Source: Saprospiraceae bacterium
GTDB lineage: Bacteria; Bacteroidota; Bacteroidia; Chitinophagales; Saprospiraceae
Direction: 5' to 3'
DNA length: 64,000 nucleotides
Assembly (NCBI GenBank): GCA_016710115.1
Contig: JADJLN010000019.1
Span: forward strand, 124,001 to 188,000
The position numbers and the translations under genes were made by a program. This document shows positions 9,172-18,310 of the stretch, in pieces. Each line of letters begins with the position of its first letter. The stretch's first letter is position 1. Below the pieces are notes generated by a model. It saw nothing but the letters and a program-made list of their open reading frames with translations, was not told the DNA's origin and searched no databases.

Positions 9172-9537
9172 TCAGATCTGTTGTTTGTGTCGGTTGAATA
9201 ACGTTTGAATATCGACGAGGTCAATGCCCAACAACTCCATTGTTCGGAACAGTTGAGGGACTTCTTCCTTGATGAATTGATCCCGTTTCATGGATTTGAC
9301 CTTCTGATAGGCATCCTGAGCGATAAAATAGCCGATGCCCCGTTTGTTATCCAGAATGCCCTGATCCTGAAGATAGGAATAGCTGCGCTGAACAGTATTC
9401 GGGTTGACCTCAATGCTGGCTGCCATTTCCCGAACAGAAGACACACGTTCACCATCTGGCAGTTCTCCTGCGAGAATGGTATCGCAAATCAGATCAGCGA
9501 TCTGCTGGTAGATACTTCGTTGGTCAGAAAATTGCAT
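9172..9537 (-). CDS. GntR-family transcriptional regulator (YtrA-like)
   Basis: 121 residues from ATG 9537, which overlaps the stop of the upstream permease gene (ATGA). The N-terminal winged-helix domain (YQQIADLICDTILAGELPDG, VSSVREMAASIEVNPNTVQR, LDNKRGIGYFI) is classic GntR. The C-terminal tail of ~45 residues is short and helical with no large ligand domain, as in the YtrA subfamily. YtrA-type repressors usually control the ABC transporter operon that encodes them. A matching inverted repeat lies at 11163-11186, directly before the first gene of this operon, so autorepression is likely. Confidence 0.88.
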   Translation of the reverse strand: MQFSDQRSIYQQIADLICDTILAGELPDGERVSSVREMAASIEVNPNTVQRSYSYLQDQGILDNKRGIGYFIAQDAYQKVKSMKRDQFIKEEVPQLFRTMELLGIDLVDIQTLFNRHKQQI

Positions 9538-10298
9538 CAGACTTCTTTTTCGTTGAGTTTGAGAAAGGAGATCCACCAGAAAAGCGGAATTAAAACGAAC
9601 CACAGGATCCATTTTCCCGTTTGACCGAGCCAGTAACTGGTATGCTCCGAAAGGTTAAAGGATAAGGAAGGATTGATGATCAGATTGTCTTCCTGCATGC
9701 CTGTAAAAAGTGTCCAGGCTGTCACCCCCCCAATGAATGAGATAGCAGTCATCAGGATCAGCAATGTCAGGGCTGTTTTTATTGTCGCTGATTTATTGAA
9801 TTGCAATGCACCTATGCTGAAAATAGCATGCGCTACCAGATATATTTTCCATAAATCATAAATGCCTTGTTGGAATGGCTGAAATGTTGTATAAAATCCT
9901 CCAAATGCAGCAAGACAAACCAAATTCATAATCCACGATGCGGCCCAGTAGAGAAGCGTATAGGCGATAATAAAAAGCGGTAAAGTTCGGAACCATCGTG
10001 ATGTCCATTTCTCCAGATGAGACGCAGGCAGCAGGAGATAGTCCTGTCGCGTAGCCGGCTGTGCAAATTCAACATAAACACCACCAGTTTGAAATATGCC
10101 AAATACGAAGAAAAAGATACCATACCACATCAGGTGGAAATTGGGATCAGGATTGCTTTGATCCATTTTCGCAATAGTGCCAAACAGCGTGAGCAATCCG
10201 ACCAGTACACCACAAAAGATGAGGCTGCTTTTTTTATTGATATACAGATCCCGAAAGATCAGGTGTCTGACAATGGGTGTGCGAAATGTCATATCCAT
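9537..10298 (-). CDS. ABC-transporter-associated membrane protein
   Basis: 253 residues with about six hydrophobic segments (SLIFCGVLVGLLTLFGTIAK, LMWYGIFFFVFGIFQTGGVY, LFIIAYTLLYWAASWIMNLV, IYLVAHAIFSIGALQF, ALTLLILMTAISFIGGVTAW, ILWFVLIPLFWWISFLKL). It resembles the ABC-2-like permeases found beside YtrA-type regulators, though with no strongly diagnostic motif. Its gene starts 12 bp after the ATPase stop and overlaps the regulator start, so the three are translationally coupled. It probably forms the membrane half of the transporter; substrate and direction are unknown. Confidence 0.75.
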   Translation of the reverse strand: MDMTFRTPIVRHLIFRDLYINKKSSLIFCGVLVGLLTLFGTIAKMDQSNPDPNFHLMWYGIFFFVFGIFQTGGVYVEFAQPATRQDYLLLPASHLEKWTSRWFRTLPLFIIAYTLLYWAASWIMNLVCLAAFGGFYTTFQPFQQGIYDLWKIYLVAHAIFSIGALQFNKSATIKTALTLLILMTAISFIGGVTAWTLFTGMQEDNLIINPSLSFNLSEHTSYWLGQTGKWILWFVLIPLFWWISFLKLNEKEV

Positions 10299-10310
10299 GT
10301 TGAGATCAGA

Positions 10311-11162
10311 TTAGGCGTTGAACAAGTTTTTAATACGATCCGGATGCTGAATAATGGCATTGAATAATACCTCGAGATCAACATCCGTGTCTTCATCAGT
10401 TGTATTTTCACTGACCGCCAGATAACCACCGGGTATCCGCTCGGCATACCAGGCATCCAGTGGTTCCTGTAGCCCGGTATGGACATGAAACCGGAGTTTC
10501 TGAGCGACCGTAGCCAGGTCTTCCTGGAAAATGATCTTCCCCTGATCGAGAATGATCAGCGGGTCGATCAAATTGACCATATCCCGAACCTGGTGTGTGG
10601 AGATCAGCATACAGGTTTCATCATGGATGCTGGACGAAATGATCTTTCTGAACCGACTTTTCGATGGGATATCGAGACCGTTTGTCGGTTCGTCCAGGAT
10701 CAACAACCGCGCTTTTGTAGCCAGTCCGAATGAGATAATAGCCTTTTTCTTCTGTCCGAATGAGGATCCTGTCAGTTTGCCCGATGGAGGCAGTTCAAAT
10801 TCGGATACCAGCTTCCAGAACAGGTCGGCATCGAATTTGGGATAGAAGGGGGCATAGATCCGGGGAAGATCGCGAATATCCAGATCCGGAACAGCCCACT
10901 CTTCGGGGATGAAGCAAATGTCCTCAAGCATGGTTGCACATCGTTCAAAGGCGGAGTGTCCCAGGGTTGTGACTTCACCCTCCCATGGCTTGAGCAATCC
11001 GGCGATGATACGCAGCAAGGTCGTTTTGCCTGCTCCGTTTCGGCCGAGCAGACCATAAATCTGTCCGCCCTTCAAGTGAAGATGCAGATCATTGAACAAT
11101 GGTTTGCCCTTCTTGTACCCGAATTGCAGGCCGTCGATCTGGATCAATGTTTCTATAGTCAT
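10311..11162 (-). CDS. ABC transporter ATP-binding protein
   Basis: 283 residues with Walker A GLLGRNGAGKTTLLRI, a signature region GSSFGQKKKAIISFGLAT (a degenerate LSGGQ), Walker B LLILDEPTNGLDIPSK and the switch histidine in LISTHQVRDMV. A ~70-residue C-terminal extension follows the nucleotide-binding domain. It is the first gene of the ABC/GntR/head-GIN operon. The predicted operator begins at the base immediately upstream of its ATG, leaving no room for a conventional leader between operator and start codon. The transported substrate is unknown. Confidence 0.92.
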   Translation of the reverse strand: MTIETLIQIDGLQFGYKKGKPLFNDLHLHLKGGQIYGLLGRNGAGKTTLLRIIAGLLKPWEGEVTTLGHSAFERCATMLEDICFIPEEWAVPDLDIRDLPRIYAPFYPKFDADLFWKLVSEFELPPSGKLTGSSFGQKKKAIISFGLATKARLLILDEPTNGLDIPSKSRFRKIISSSIHDETCMLISTHQVRDMVNLIDPLIILDQGKIIFQEDLATVAQKLRFHVHTGLQEPLDAWYAERIPGGYLAVSENTTDEDTDVDLEVLFNAIIQHPDRIKNLFNA

Positions 11163-11186
11163 AGTGTACTACATTACTAATACACC
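11163..11186 (-). promoter_or_regulatory. Predicted YtrA-type operator
   Basis: Inverted repeat AGTGTA (11163-11168), 12-bp spacer ctacattactaa, TACACC (11181-11186). The half-sites agree with the AGTGTA-N13-TACACT operator described for Bacillus YtrA, apart from a spacer one base shorter and one mismatch. The first half-site abuts the ATG of the ATPase gene (start codon 11162-11160). A bound regulator would cover the 5' untranslated region, which suggests autoregulation by the GntR protein encoded downstream. Confidence 0.65.
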
Positions 11187-11341
11187 ACAAATGTAATTCA
11201 GGTTTTTGAATAATCCTAATCCTTTTGAAAAATTTCTTTCTTACTCCTTCCTGCCCCCTGAAATTGAAGATCAACCACACGATCACCTATAGTTCAGGCC
11301 CTTTGGCAAACTATTTGCTTTTATAATACAGTGATTCTCTA

Positions 11342-11806
11342 ATGCATTTCATTATGGTACAGAAGACACGATATTGGGTTGACCGTCATATTATCGATCT
11401 ACTCCGAATCAGCATTGGTATCTGTTATGTCTGGTTTGGTATGCTGAAGTTCTTTCCGCATCTAAGTCCTGCCGAAGACCTGGCTGGAGAGACGATCACC
11501 TTATTGACCTTTGGTCTAGTTCAACCACCCTTGTCCTTAAATCTCCTGGCGATCTGGGAAGTCGGTGTGGGCCTGTTGTTTATGACCAATCGACTCATGC
11601 AGTTTGCATTATGGGCCATGTTTGTGCACATGATCTGCACCCTGACACCTGCTTTTCTGATTCCGGATGCCTTTTTCACGCATTTTCCCTACGGCCTGAC
11701 CCTGGTCGGTCAGTATATCATCAAGAATTTTGTATTCATTGCGGTGGCCATTGCGTTGATGCGAAAAGTTCGGCCAGTGGAGGAGAACCTCGAAAACCAG
11801 GGTTGA
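11342..11806 (+). CDS. Small DoxX-like integral membrane protein
   Basis: 154 residues (150 if started at the second ATG, 11354). Four hydrophobic helices are visible: LLRISIGICYVWFGMLKFFP, PPLSLNLLAIWEVGVGLLFM, FALWAMFVHMICTLTPAFLI and VGQYIIKNFVFIAVAIALM. The first helix with its YVWFGMLKF turn and the four-helix layout resemble DoxX/DUF417-type membrane proteins, whose function is usually unknown. It lies 27 bp upstream of nadC on the same strand and may share its transcript. Confidence 0.7.
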   Translation: MHFIMVQKTRYWVDRHIIDLLRISIGICYVWFGMLKFFPHLSPAEDLAGETITLLTFGLVQPPLSLNLLAIWEVGVGLLFMTNRLMQFALWAMFVHMICTLTPAFLIPDAFFTHFPYGLTLVGQYIIKNFVFIAVAIALMRKVRPVEENLENQG

Positions 11807-11833
11807 TCTGACGGGCTGGCGTATCTTTACCGG

Positions 11834-12694
11834 ATGAAGCCCTATCATCCCGAGTTACTGCAGATCCACGATTTTATCGACCGGTGCTTGCATGAAGATG
11901 TCCAGGAAGGTGACGTTACAACCCTCGCTTGCATAGACCCCGACAGTCGTAGTCGGGGAGAACTTCTTGTCAAGGATGTGGGCATCATCGCAGGCATAGA
12001 ACTGGCAGAAGCGATTTTCAGAAAGGTGGATCCTGAAGCTGAGCTGGTCCTGAACCACCGTGACGGGGATCCAGTCCATGAAGGGGATATCGCATTCTCT
12101 GTGAAGTGCCAGACTCATGCCTTATTGAAAGCCGAACGCCTGGTGCTCAACAGTATGCAGCGAATGAGTGGGATCGCCACGCTGACCAACCGCTTCCTCT
12201 TTGAGGTGGAGGACCTGCCAGTCAAATTATTGGATACCAGAAAGACCACACCGGGCATTCGCTTCCTGGAGAAATGGGCCGTTGGGATGGGCGGTGGCCA
12301 CAACTACCGGTTCGGTTTGTACGACTGGTTTATGATCAAGGACAACCATATCACCGCTTGTGGAACTGTCACAGATGCCATTGAAAAGGTAGCTGCCTAT
12401 CAGTCTTCCAGAGGCCTGAAACTGAATGTGACGGTCGAAGTCAAGAATCTGATGGAACTCTTCGAAGTCCTCGATACCGGAAAAATCACCCGGATCATGT
12501 TCGACAATTTTGAATTGCCCCTGCTGAAAGAAGGCGTTCGTCTGGTGAACAAACGATTTGAGACAGAAGCATCCGGTGGAGTAAACCTGTCCACCGTCCG
12601 CAAGATCGCCATGTCCGGTGTAGATTACATCTCCATCGGTGCCTTGACGCATTCTGCCCAGGCCCTCGACATGAGCCTGAAAATCAGAGACTGA
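11834..12694 (+). CDS. nadC: Nicotinate-nucleotide pyrophosphorylase (carboxylating)
   Basis: 286 residues, normal length. Quinolinate phosphoribosyltransferase makes nicotinate mononucleotide from quinolinate and PRPP in de novo NAD synthesis. Diagnostic stretches: DVQEGDVTTLACIDPDSRSR, ERLVLNSMQRMSGIAT, LDTRKTTPGIRFLEKWAVGM, GGGHNYRFGLYDWFMIKDNH, VEVKNLMELFE and ISIGALTHSAQALDMSLKI. The ATG at 11834 gives the expected N-terminal domain. nadB is also in this window (38529-40167) but not adjacent, and nadA is not seen. Confidence 0.96.
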   Translation: MKPYHPELLQIHDFIDRCLHEDVQEGDVTTLACIDPDSRSRGELLVKDVGIIAGIELAEAIFRKVDPEAELVLNHRDGDPVHEGDIAFSVKCQTHALLKAERLVLNSMQRMSGIATLTNRFLFEVEDLPVKLLDTRKTTPGIRFLEKWAVGMGGGHNYRFGLYDWFMIKDNHITACGTVTDAIEKVAAYQSSRGLKLNVTVEVKNLMELFEVLDTGKITRIMFDNFELPLLKEGVRLVNKRFETEASGGVNLSTVRKIAMSGVDYISIGALTHSAQALDMSLKIRD

Positions 12695-12700
12695 ACCGGA

Positions 12701-12850
12701 TCACACATAATGTGTGACACCCATTCCGATCAGGAAAACCAGACACAGAATGGAGATCCAGAACCGGACATCCCGATAAAACCCATGATGTCTGTCCCAG
12801 ATAATACTGCCGATCACAGTGACGAGGATGAGTGTGAGGATGAATAACAT
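12701..12850 (-). CDS. Small two-helix membrane protein, 49 aa
   Basis: An open frame from ATG (12850-12848) to TGA (12703-12701) in the gap between nadC and pyrD. The product has two hydrophobic segments, LFILTLILVTVIGSIIW and FWISILCLVFLIGMGV, separated by a charged loop DRHHGFYRDVR, and ends THYV. The amphipathic layout and the otherwise empty gap support a real gene; no homologue family is recognised. The last codons lie in a short palindrome (TCACACAT-A-ATGTGTGA, 12701-12717). Confidence 0.5.
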   Translation of the reverse strand: MLFILTLILVTVIGSIIWDRHHGFYRDVRFWISILCLVFLIGMGVTHYV

Positions 12851-12946
12851 AGCTCCCGTTTTCGATCATGAAATAGATGCAACCGAGTTCCCATCTGGTG
12901 CATTTCTGCACAGACAGTAAACCATTTTGCTGGTCGAAAGGGGGTG

Positions 12947-14002
12947 TTAATTGGTAACGGGATGTGATCTCAGATCTGCTTTGATCGATTTCACCAGTCC
13001 AGGACCAGCAAAAATCAGACCACTATAAATCTGGATCAACGAAGCACCGGAAGACAATCGTTCTCTGGCAGATTCCGGGGAATCAATTCCCCCGACACCG
13101 ATCAAAGGCAGATCTGACGGACAGTGCCTGGATAGATAACCAAGGATATTGTTTGAACGTTCCCGAAGAGGTGCGCCACTGAGTCCCCCGGCACCCACAG
13201 ATTGCCATTCTGTCGGCGAGGTGACTAATGGCTGGCGTTCTACCGTTGTGTTGGTGGCAACCAGCCCGGCAAGAGAGGCCTCTGCGGCAATGTCCACGAT
13301 ATCATTGAGCTGACCCTGTTCGAGATCAGGTGCAATTTTTAACAGGACAGGACGGGGACGAGATGATCGATGATTTGCATCCTGAAGTGTCAGCAGGAGG
13401 CGACGCAACGGCTCCTTATCCTGCAATTCCCGCAGCCCCGGTGTATTGGGAGAGGAGACGTTTACAACAAAGTAGTCAACCCACGGCTGCAGCTTTTTCA
13501 GACAAATCAGATAATCTTCAACCGCCCGATCATTGGGGGTGTCCTTGTTTTTCCCGATGTTGCCGCCGATGATCAAACCTTCGGGTCGGACCAGCCGCTC
13601 CAGCCGGGAAACAGCGGCATCGACACCTTCATTATTGAACCCCATTCGGTTGATCAACGCCCGATCATCGGGCAACCGAAACAACCGGGGTTTGGGATTT
13701 CCATCCTGTGGCCGGGGCGTGAGTGTGCCGATCTCGACAAATCCGAAGCCGAGCAGGGCTGATTCACGGATAAACCGGGCATCCTTGTCAAATCCGGCTG
13801 CCAGTCCGATCGGGTTCCGGAATGTCAACCCGAAAACCGTGCGGGAAAGTCCCTCATCATCACCCGACCAGATCCGTTTCATCAGATCATGTGCCGGTGG
13901 GATATCGGACAGATTCTGCAGAAGTCCCATCGTGAGATAATGAGCCTGTTCGGCATCCAGCCGGAAGAGCAGGGGTTTGAGGAGATCGTACAGGTTGCGC
14001 AT
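12947..14002 (-). CDS. pyrD: Dihydroorotate dehydrogenase (quinone), class 2
   Basis: 352 residues from ATG 14002 (MRNLYDLLKPLLFRLDAEQA), the typical N-terminal membrane-associating helix of class 2 enzymes. It oxidises dihydroorotate to orotate in pyrimidine synthesis and passes electrons to quinone. Motifs in order: NPIGLAAGFDKDA, GFVEIGTLTPRPQDGNPKPR, LINRMGFNNEGVDA, GGNIGKNKDTPNDRA, YFVVNVSSPNTPGLR with the catalytic Ser, VLLKIAPDLE, LVATNTTVER, GLSGAPL, and IGVGGIDSPESAR. Longer upstream starts exist but lack conserved sequence. Confidence 0.96.
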   Translation of the reverse strand: MRNLYDLLKPLLFRLDAEQAHYLTMGLLQNLSDIPPAHDLMKRIWSGDDEGLSRTVFGLTFRNPIGLAAGFDKDARFIRESALLGFGFVEIGTLTPRPQDGNPKPRLFRLPDDRALINRMGFNNEGVDAAVSRLERLVRPEGLIIGGNIGKNKDTPNDRAVEDYLICLKKLQPWVDYFVVNVSSPNTPGLRELQDKEPLRRLLLTLQDANHRSSRPRPVLLKIAPDLEQGQLNDIVDIAAEASLAGLVATNTTVERQPLVTSPTEWQSVGAGGLSGAPLRERSNNILGYLSRHCPSDLPLIGVGGIDSPESARERLSSGASLIQIYSGLIFAGPGLVKSIKADLRSHPVTN

Positions 14003-14157
14003 AGGACAGCAAATGTACTGCGCCCGTTGAAGCTGTTGATCATCCTTGTGGAAAGTTAAGGTTCGTGAACCAATAATCGGGACCCAATCATTGACACCTG
14101 GTCTGGCTTCCAAAAAAGGAATCTGGTCAGGGTTCGTGCGAGGTCTTATCTTTCGCT

Positions 14158-14961
14158 ATGGAATCAGGACAATCATTGGCCAATCTGGCCCTGGCAGCTG
14201 GACAGGTAGTTCGGGATGTAGCAGCACAGATCAGAACGGCATATGACACCGTGACGGAAGAAGAAATCGTCGTAAAAAGCCGCAACAGTCTGGTGAGTCA
14301 TGTGGATCAATCTGCAGAACGATCACTGGTTGCCGGATTGCAGGCCCTTCTTCCGGACGCAGCCTTTCTGACCGAGGAAGAGACAGTCGATCAGTCGACT
14401 GCCACTGACCGCTGGATCATCGATCCCCTGGATGGAACAACCAACTTTTTGCATGGTCTGCCTTTTTTCTCCATCAGCATTGCATTGGAACGAGATGGTC
14501 GACTGGTGTTGGGGATCGTCCACGAAGTGGTGCGAGATGAACATTTTGTCGCCTGGAATGGAGGTGGTGCCTGGTTGAACGGACGATCCATCAGGGTTTC
14601 CAACCGGCTCAGCCTCGCCGATTGTCTTGTGGCAACCGGATTTCCATACTATGATTATCAGCACATTGATGCCTATCTCCAGGTATTGAAAGGGTTCATG
14701 GAGCAGACCCGCGGCCTGCGCCGATTGGGAAGTGCCGCCCTCGACCTGGCCTATATCGCCTGTGGCCGTTTTGATGCCTTCTATGAATATGCGCTGCATC
14801 CCTGGGATGTGGCGGGAGGAATCGTCCTGGTTCGTGAAGCCGGGGGCATCGTCACCGATTTTCATGGTAATAAAGATGCCTGTATGAGTGGACGAGAGGT
14901 GCTTGCTGCAGGAAAATCGATCCACCCTCTTGCACAGAAGCAAATTGAATTGTATTTTTAG
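14158..14961 (+). CDS. Inositol monophosphatase-family protein
   Basis: 267 residues. Metal-dependent phosphatase fold with the family signatures: FLTEEETVDQ (Glu ligand), WIIDPLDGTTNFLHGLPFFS (the DPxDGT motif) and HPWDVAGGIVLVREAGG (WDxAAG-type). The GTTNF-H-P-F spacing favours IMPase/SuhB-like members over FBPase or CysQ, but substrate (inositol-1-phosphate, histidinol phosphate or another) cannot be fixed. It is divergent from pyrD. The downstream ZIP transporter starts 20 bp after its stop, so these two probably form an operon. Confidence 0.9.
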   Translation: MESGQSLANLALAAGQVVRDVAAQIRTAYDTVTEEEIVVKSRNSLVSHVDQSAERSLVAGLQALLPDAAFLTEEETVDQSTATDRWIIDPLDGTTNFLHGLPFFSISIALERDGRLVLGIVHEVVRDEHFVAWNGGGAWLNGRSIRVSNRLSLADCLVATGFPYYDYQHIDAYLQVLKGFMEQTRGLRRLGSAALDLAYIACGRFDAFYEYALHPWDVAGGIVLVREAGGIVTDFHGNKDACMSGREVLAAGKSIHPLAQKQIELYF

Positions 14962-14981
14962 TCCCGTCTAAAAACAAATTT

Positions 14982-15806
14982 ATGGAAACCTCATATTCCT
15001 GGTTTGCGGAGCAACACCCCGTTTATCAGGCACTTCTGGCCACTCTGTTTACATGGGGTGTAACTGCCCTGGGTGCCGCACTGGTCTTCTTCTTCAAAAA
15101 GATGAACCAGAAAATTCTTGACGCCATGCTCGGCTTTGCTGCCGGAGTCATGATCGCCGCCAGTTTCTGGTCACTCCTCGCTCCGGCTATCGAAATGAGC
15201 CGGGAAACCAGCAGTCTGCCCGAATGGGCCCCCGCCCTCATCGGCTTTGTTTCCGGTGGATTGTTTCTGGCTCTGCTGGACAAGCTCCTCCCCCACCTGC
15301 ATCCGGGATTATCCTTGAAAGAGGCAGAGGGCCCCAAGACCAGTCTGCGTCGAAGTGTGCTCCTTGTCCTGGCCATCACCTTGCACAATATTCCGGAAGG
15401 ACTGGCTATCGGCGTCGCCTTCGGTGCAGTCGCCTACGGACTGCCATCCGCTACACTTGGAGCAGCGATCGCCCTGGCTATCGGTATCGGCTTGCAGAAT
15501 TTTCCTGAGGGAACTGCAGTTTCCGTTCCCCTCCGACGGGAAGGAATGAGCCGACGAAAGTCCTTCTTTTATGGCCAATTGTCAGGCATTGTCGAACCGA
15601 TTGCCGGCGTGGCAGGAGCCATGCTGGTCCTCAGCATGCAATCCGTCCTTCCATATGCTCTGGCCTTTGCTGCCGGTGCCATGATCTTTGTCGTGGTAGA
15701 GGAATTGATCCCGGAATCACAACTGGCCAAAAATACCGACCTGGCAACATTGGCCACACTTTTCGGATTTGCCGTGATGATGACGCTGGATGTCGCCCTG
15801 GGATAA
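14982..15806 (+). CDS. ZIP-family metal transporter
   Basis: 274 residues with eight predicted membrane segments. The metal path is marked by two histidine/glutamate helices: ITLHNIPEGLAIGVAFGAVA and the later GIGLQNFPEGTAVSVPLRRE. Before them is a loop (LLPHLHPGLSLKEAEGPKTS) corresponding to the variable His-containing loop of ZIP proteins. This layout fits bacterial ZupT/GufA-like importers of zinc or other divalent cations. It sits directly downstream of the inositol-phosphatase-like gene. Confidence 0.92.
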   Translation: METSYSWFAEQHPVYQALLATLFTWGVTALGAALVFFFKKMNQKILDAMLGFAAGVMIAASFWSLLAPAIEMSRETSSLPEWAPALIGFVSGGLFLALLDKLLPHLHPGLSLKEAEGPKTSLRRSVLLVLAITLHNIPEGLAIGVAFGAVAYGLPSATLGAAIALAIGIGLQNFPEGTAVSVPLRREGMSRRKSFFYGQLSGIVEPIAGVAGAMLVLSMQSVLPYALAFAAGAMIFVVVEELIPESQLAKNTDLATLATLFGFAVMMTLDVALG

Positions 15807-15877
15807 TCGCAAAAGGTAGTCCGTTTGCAAAACCATCGATCCTGTCATCTGTTCTGAGGAGGATCTATACGACCTCC

Positions 15878-18280
15878 ATGAGAACATTGATATTCCTTCT
15901 GGCCATTTGCATTTCGGGTACAGCAGTTTCCCAAACCGGTACTATCCAGGGAACCGTCACCGATGCATTGACTAATGAACCGATATTGCTGGCCACCATA
16001 TCGATACCCGGAACCACAACGGGTACCACAACCGATGTAGAAGGGAATTATGTGTTGACCGATCTGACTCCCGGATTATACACTGTGCAGGTCAGCTATA
16101 TCGGCTATGAGGACCAAACCAGGCAAGAGATCCAGGTGACCTCGGCACGACCTGTCCGACTGGATTTCAAGCTGGAGGAACAAACTACCCAGCTGGAGGA
16201 GATTGTGGTCAAGGCATCCCCGTTCAAGCGAACAGAGGAAAGTCCACTGTCCCTGCGAACCATCGGCGTTGCGGAGATCCAGCGAAATCCGGGAGGCAAC
16301 CGGGATATTTCCAAGGTCATTCAGACACTTCCCGGAGTGACCTCCGTTTCGTCCTTTCGAAATGATCTGATCATCCGGGGAGGAGCACCGAATGAAAACC
16401 GCTTTTACGGATGATGTGAAGAAGTACCCACCATCAACCACTTCGCAACTCAGGGTGCATCGGGTGGACCAGTCGGTTTGATCAACGTGAATTTTATCCG
16501 TGAAGTCGATTTCTATAGTGGTGCATTTCCAGCAAACCGGGGGAATTCGCTGAGTTCGGTCTTTAACTTCCAACAGGCGGATGGGCGTTCAGATCGTATT
16601 GGTGGAACAGCCATGGTGAGTGCGACAGATGTCGGTGCAACCCTCGAAGGTCCCATTGGCGACAAGACGACATTTCTACTTTCCGCAAGACGGTCCTATC
16701 TCCAGTTTCTCTTCCAGACATTTGGTCTGCCATTTCTGCCTACGTACAACGACTTTCAAGCAAAGGTGAAATACCGTATTGACCAGAAAAATGAATTGAC
16801 TTTTATCGGATTGGGAGCCATTGATCAATTTGAATTAAACCTCGATGCCGATGACACGGAAGAACAACAATATCTGTTGAATAATCTGCCCGTAAATACC
16901 CAATGGAATTATACCAATGGTCTGGTGTACAAACACTTTTCTGAAAAGGGATATTGGACAATCGTACTGAGTCGGAATATGCTGGATAACCGGGCACTGA
17001 AATATGCCGGCAATGACGAGAGTACAGAAGACAACATCATTCTGGATTATGGCAGTCAGGAAATCGAAAACAAACTTCGAATTGAAAATACGACCCGGTA
17101 TGGCGACTACAAGTTGAATGTCGGTGGCGGATATGAATTTGTGAAATACAATAATCAAACCTTCAATCGCATATTCACAAGTGCCGGCCCGCAAACCATC
17201 GAGTATACTTCAGACCTGAGTTTTCATAAATTGGCCTTGTTCGGCCAGGTCAGTCGAAAACTCATGAACGACAGATTGGCGCTTTCATTTGGCCTGCGAT
17301 TGGATGCCAATTCCTATTCAGATGAAATGGCAAATCCATTGGAACAATGGTCGCCTCGAATTTCAGCGTCCTATGCCTTGACAGACCGAATTTCAATCAA
17401 TGCAAATGCAGGTCGTTATTACCAATTGCCACCATATACTGTCTTAGGTTATCGACAGGATGGCCAGTTGATCAACCGGGAAAATGGCATTGACTTTATT
17501 CGTTCCGATCATTTTGTTGCCGGTGTGGAATACAATACATCCACCAGTTCCAGAATTTCCATAGAAGGCTATTACAAATCTTATGCTGACTACCCGTTTT
17601 TAATCAGGGACAGTTTGACACTTGCCAATCTCGGAGGCGATTATGGTGTGATCGGCAATGAGCCGGCGGTTTCCCGAAGCAAAGGCAGAACATACGGAAT
17701 TGAGGTGTTGGTCCAACAGCGTTTGTACAAGGGCTTTTATGGTATCGTGGCATATACATTGGGATGGAGTGAGTTTGCAGATAAAAACGGGACATTGGTC
17801 GCCTCGTCCTGGGATGCCCGACACATTGTCAATATGACTCTGGGGAAGAAATTTGGGAAAAACTGGGAGGCAGGGATCAACTGGCGCTTCCAGACCGGAC
17901 TGCCGTACACACCCTATTCGGCATCTTCCGATCTGGCTCAAAATTGGGATGTTAATGGAAGAGGTATCCCGGACTACAACCGGCTGAACACTCTTCGGTC
18001 ATCTGTGATCAATGGGATCGATATCCGTGTGGACAAGAAGTGGTTCTTCTCAAAATGGAGCCTGAATATCTATGTGGACATTGAAAACGTGACAGCAAAT
18101 GCTGTTGGTTTCCCCCAGTTGATCCTCGACAGACCATTGGATGAAGACAATCGGCCGGTAGGCGGACCCGTCGTGATCAATCCAAATGACCCACCCGATC
18201 AACAGCGTTACGCCCTGAAACAGATCAGCGATGCCACCGGTACACGAATTCCAAGTGTCGGAGTCATGGTAGAATGGTAG
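15878..18280 (+). CDS. TonB-dependent receptor with carboxypeptidase-like N-terminal domain (internal stop)
   Basis: About 800 codons. Signal peptide (MRTLIFLLAICISGTAVSQ), then a carboxypeptidase-regulatory-like domain (GTIQGTVTDALTNEPILLAT, TDVEGNYVLTDLTPGLYTVQ), a plug (VIQTLPGVTSVSSFRNDLII, RGGAPNENRFY) and a long beta-barrel to an aromatic C-terminus (PSVGVMVEW). Reading is interrupted by TGA at 16412-16414, after which the same frame continues. Around 16405-16425 the DNA fits a two-base loss followed about ten bases later by a two-base gain (restoring FY-x-DDV-E-VPTINHF). It is therefore probably an error pair rather than a true nonsense codon. The gene imports an unknown ligand with TonB. 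Confidence 0.88.
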
Positions 18281-18310
18281 GAAGATTGTACTTTCGATAA
18301 AAATCCGCAC

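Noticed and set aside
12701..12717. CRP-type operator (TCACACAT-A-ATGTGTGA)
   Set aside because: The half-sites are in the opposite order to the CRP consensus, and it lies at the 3' end of a gene, not before one.
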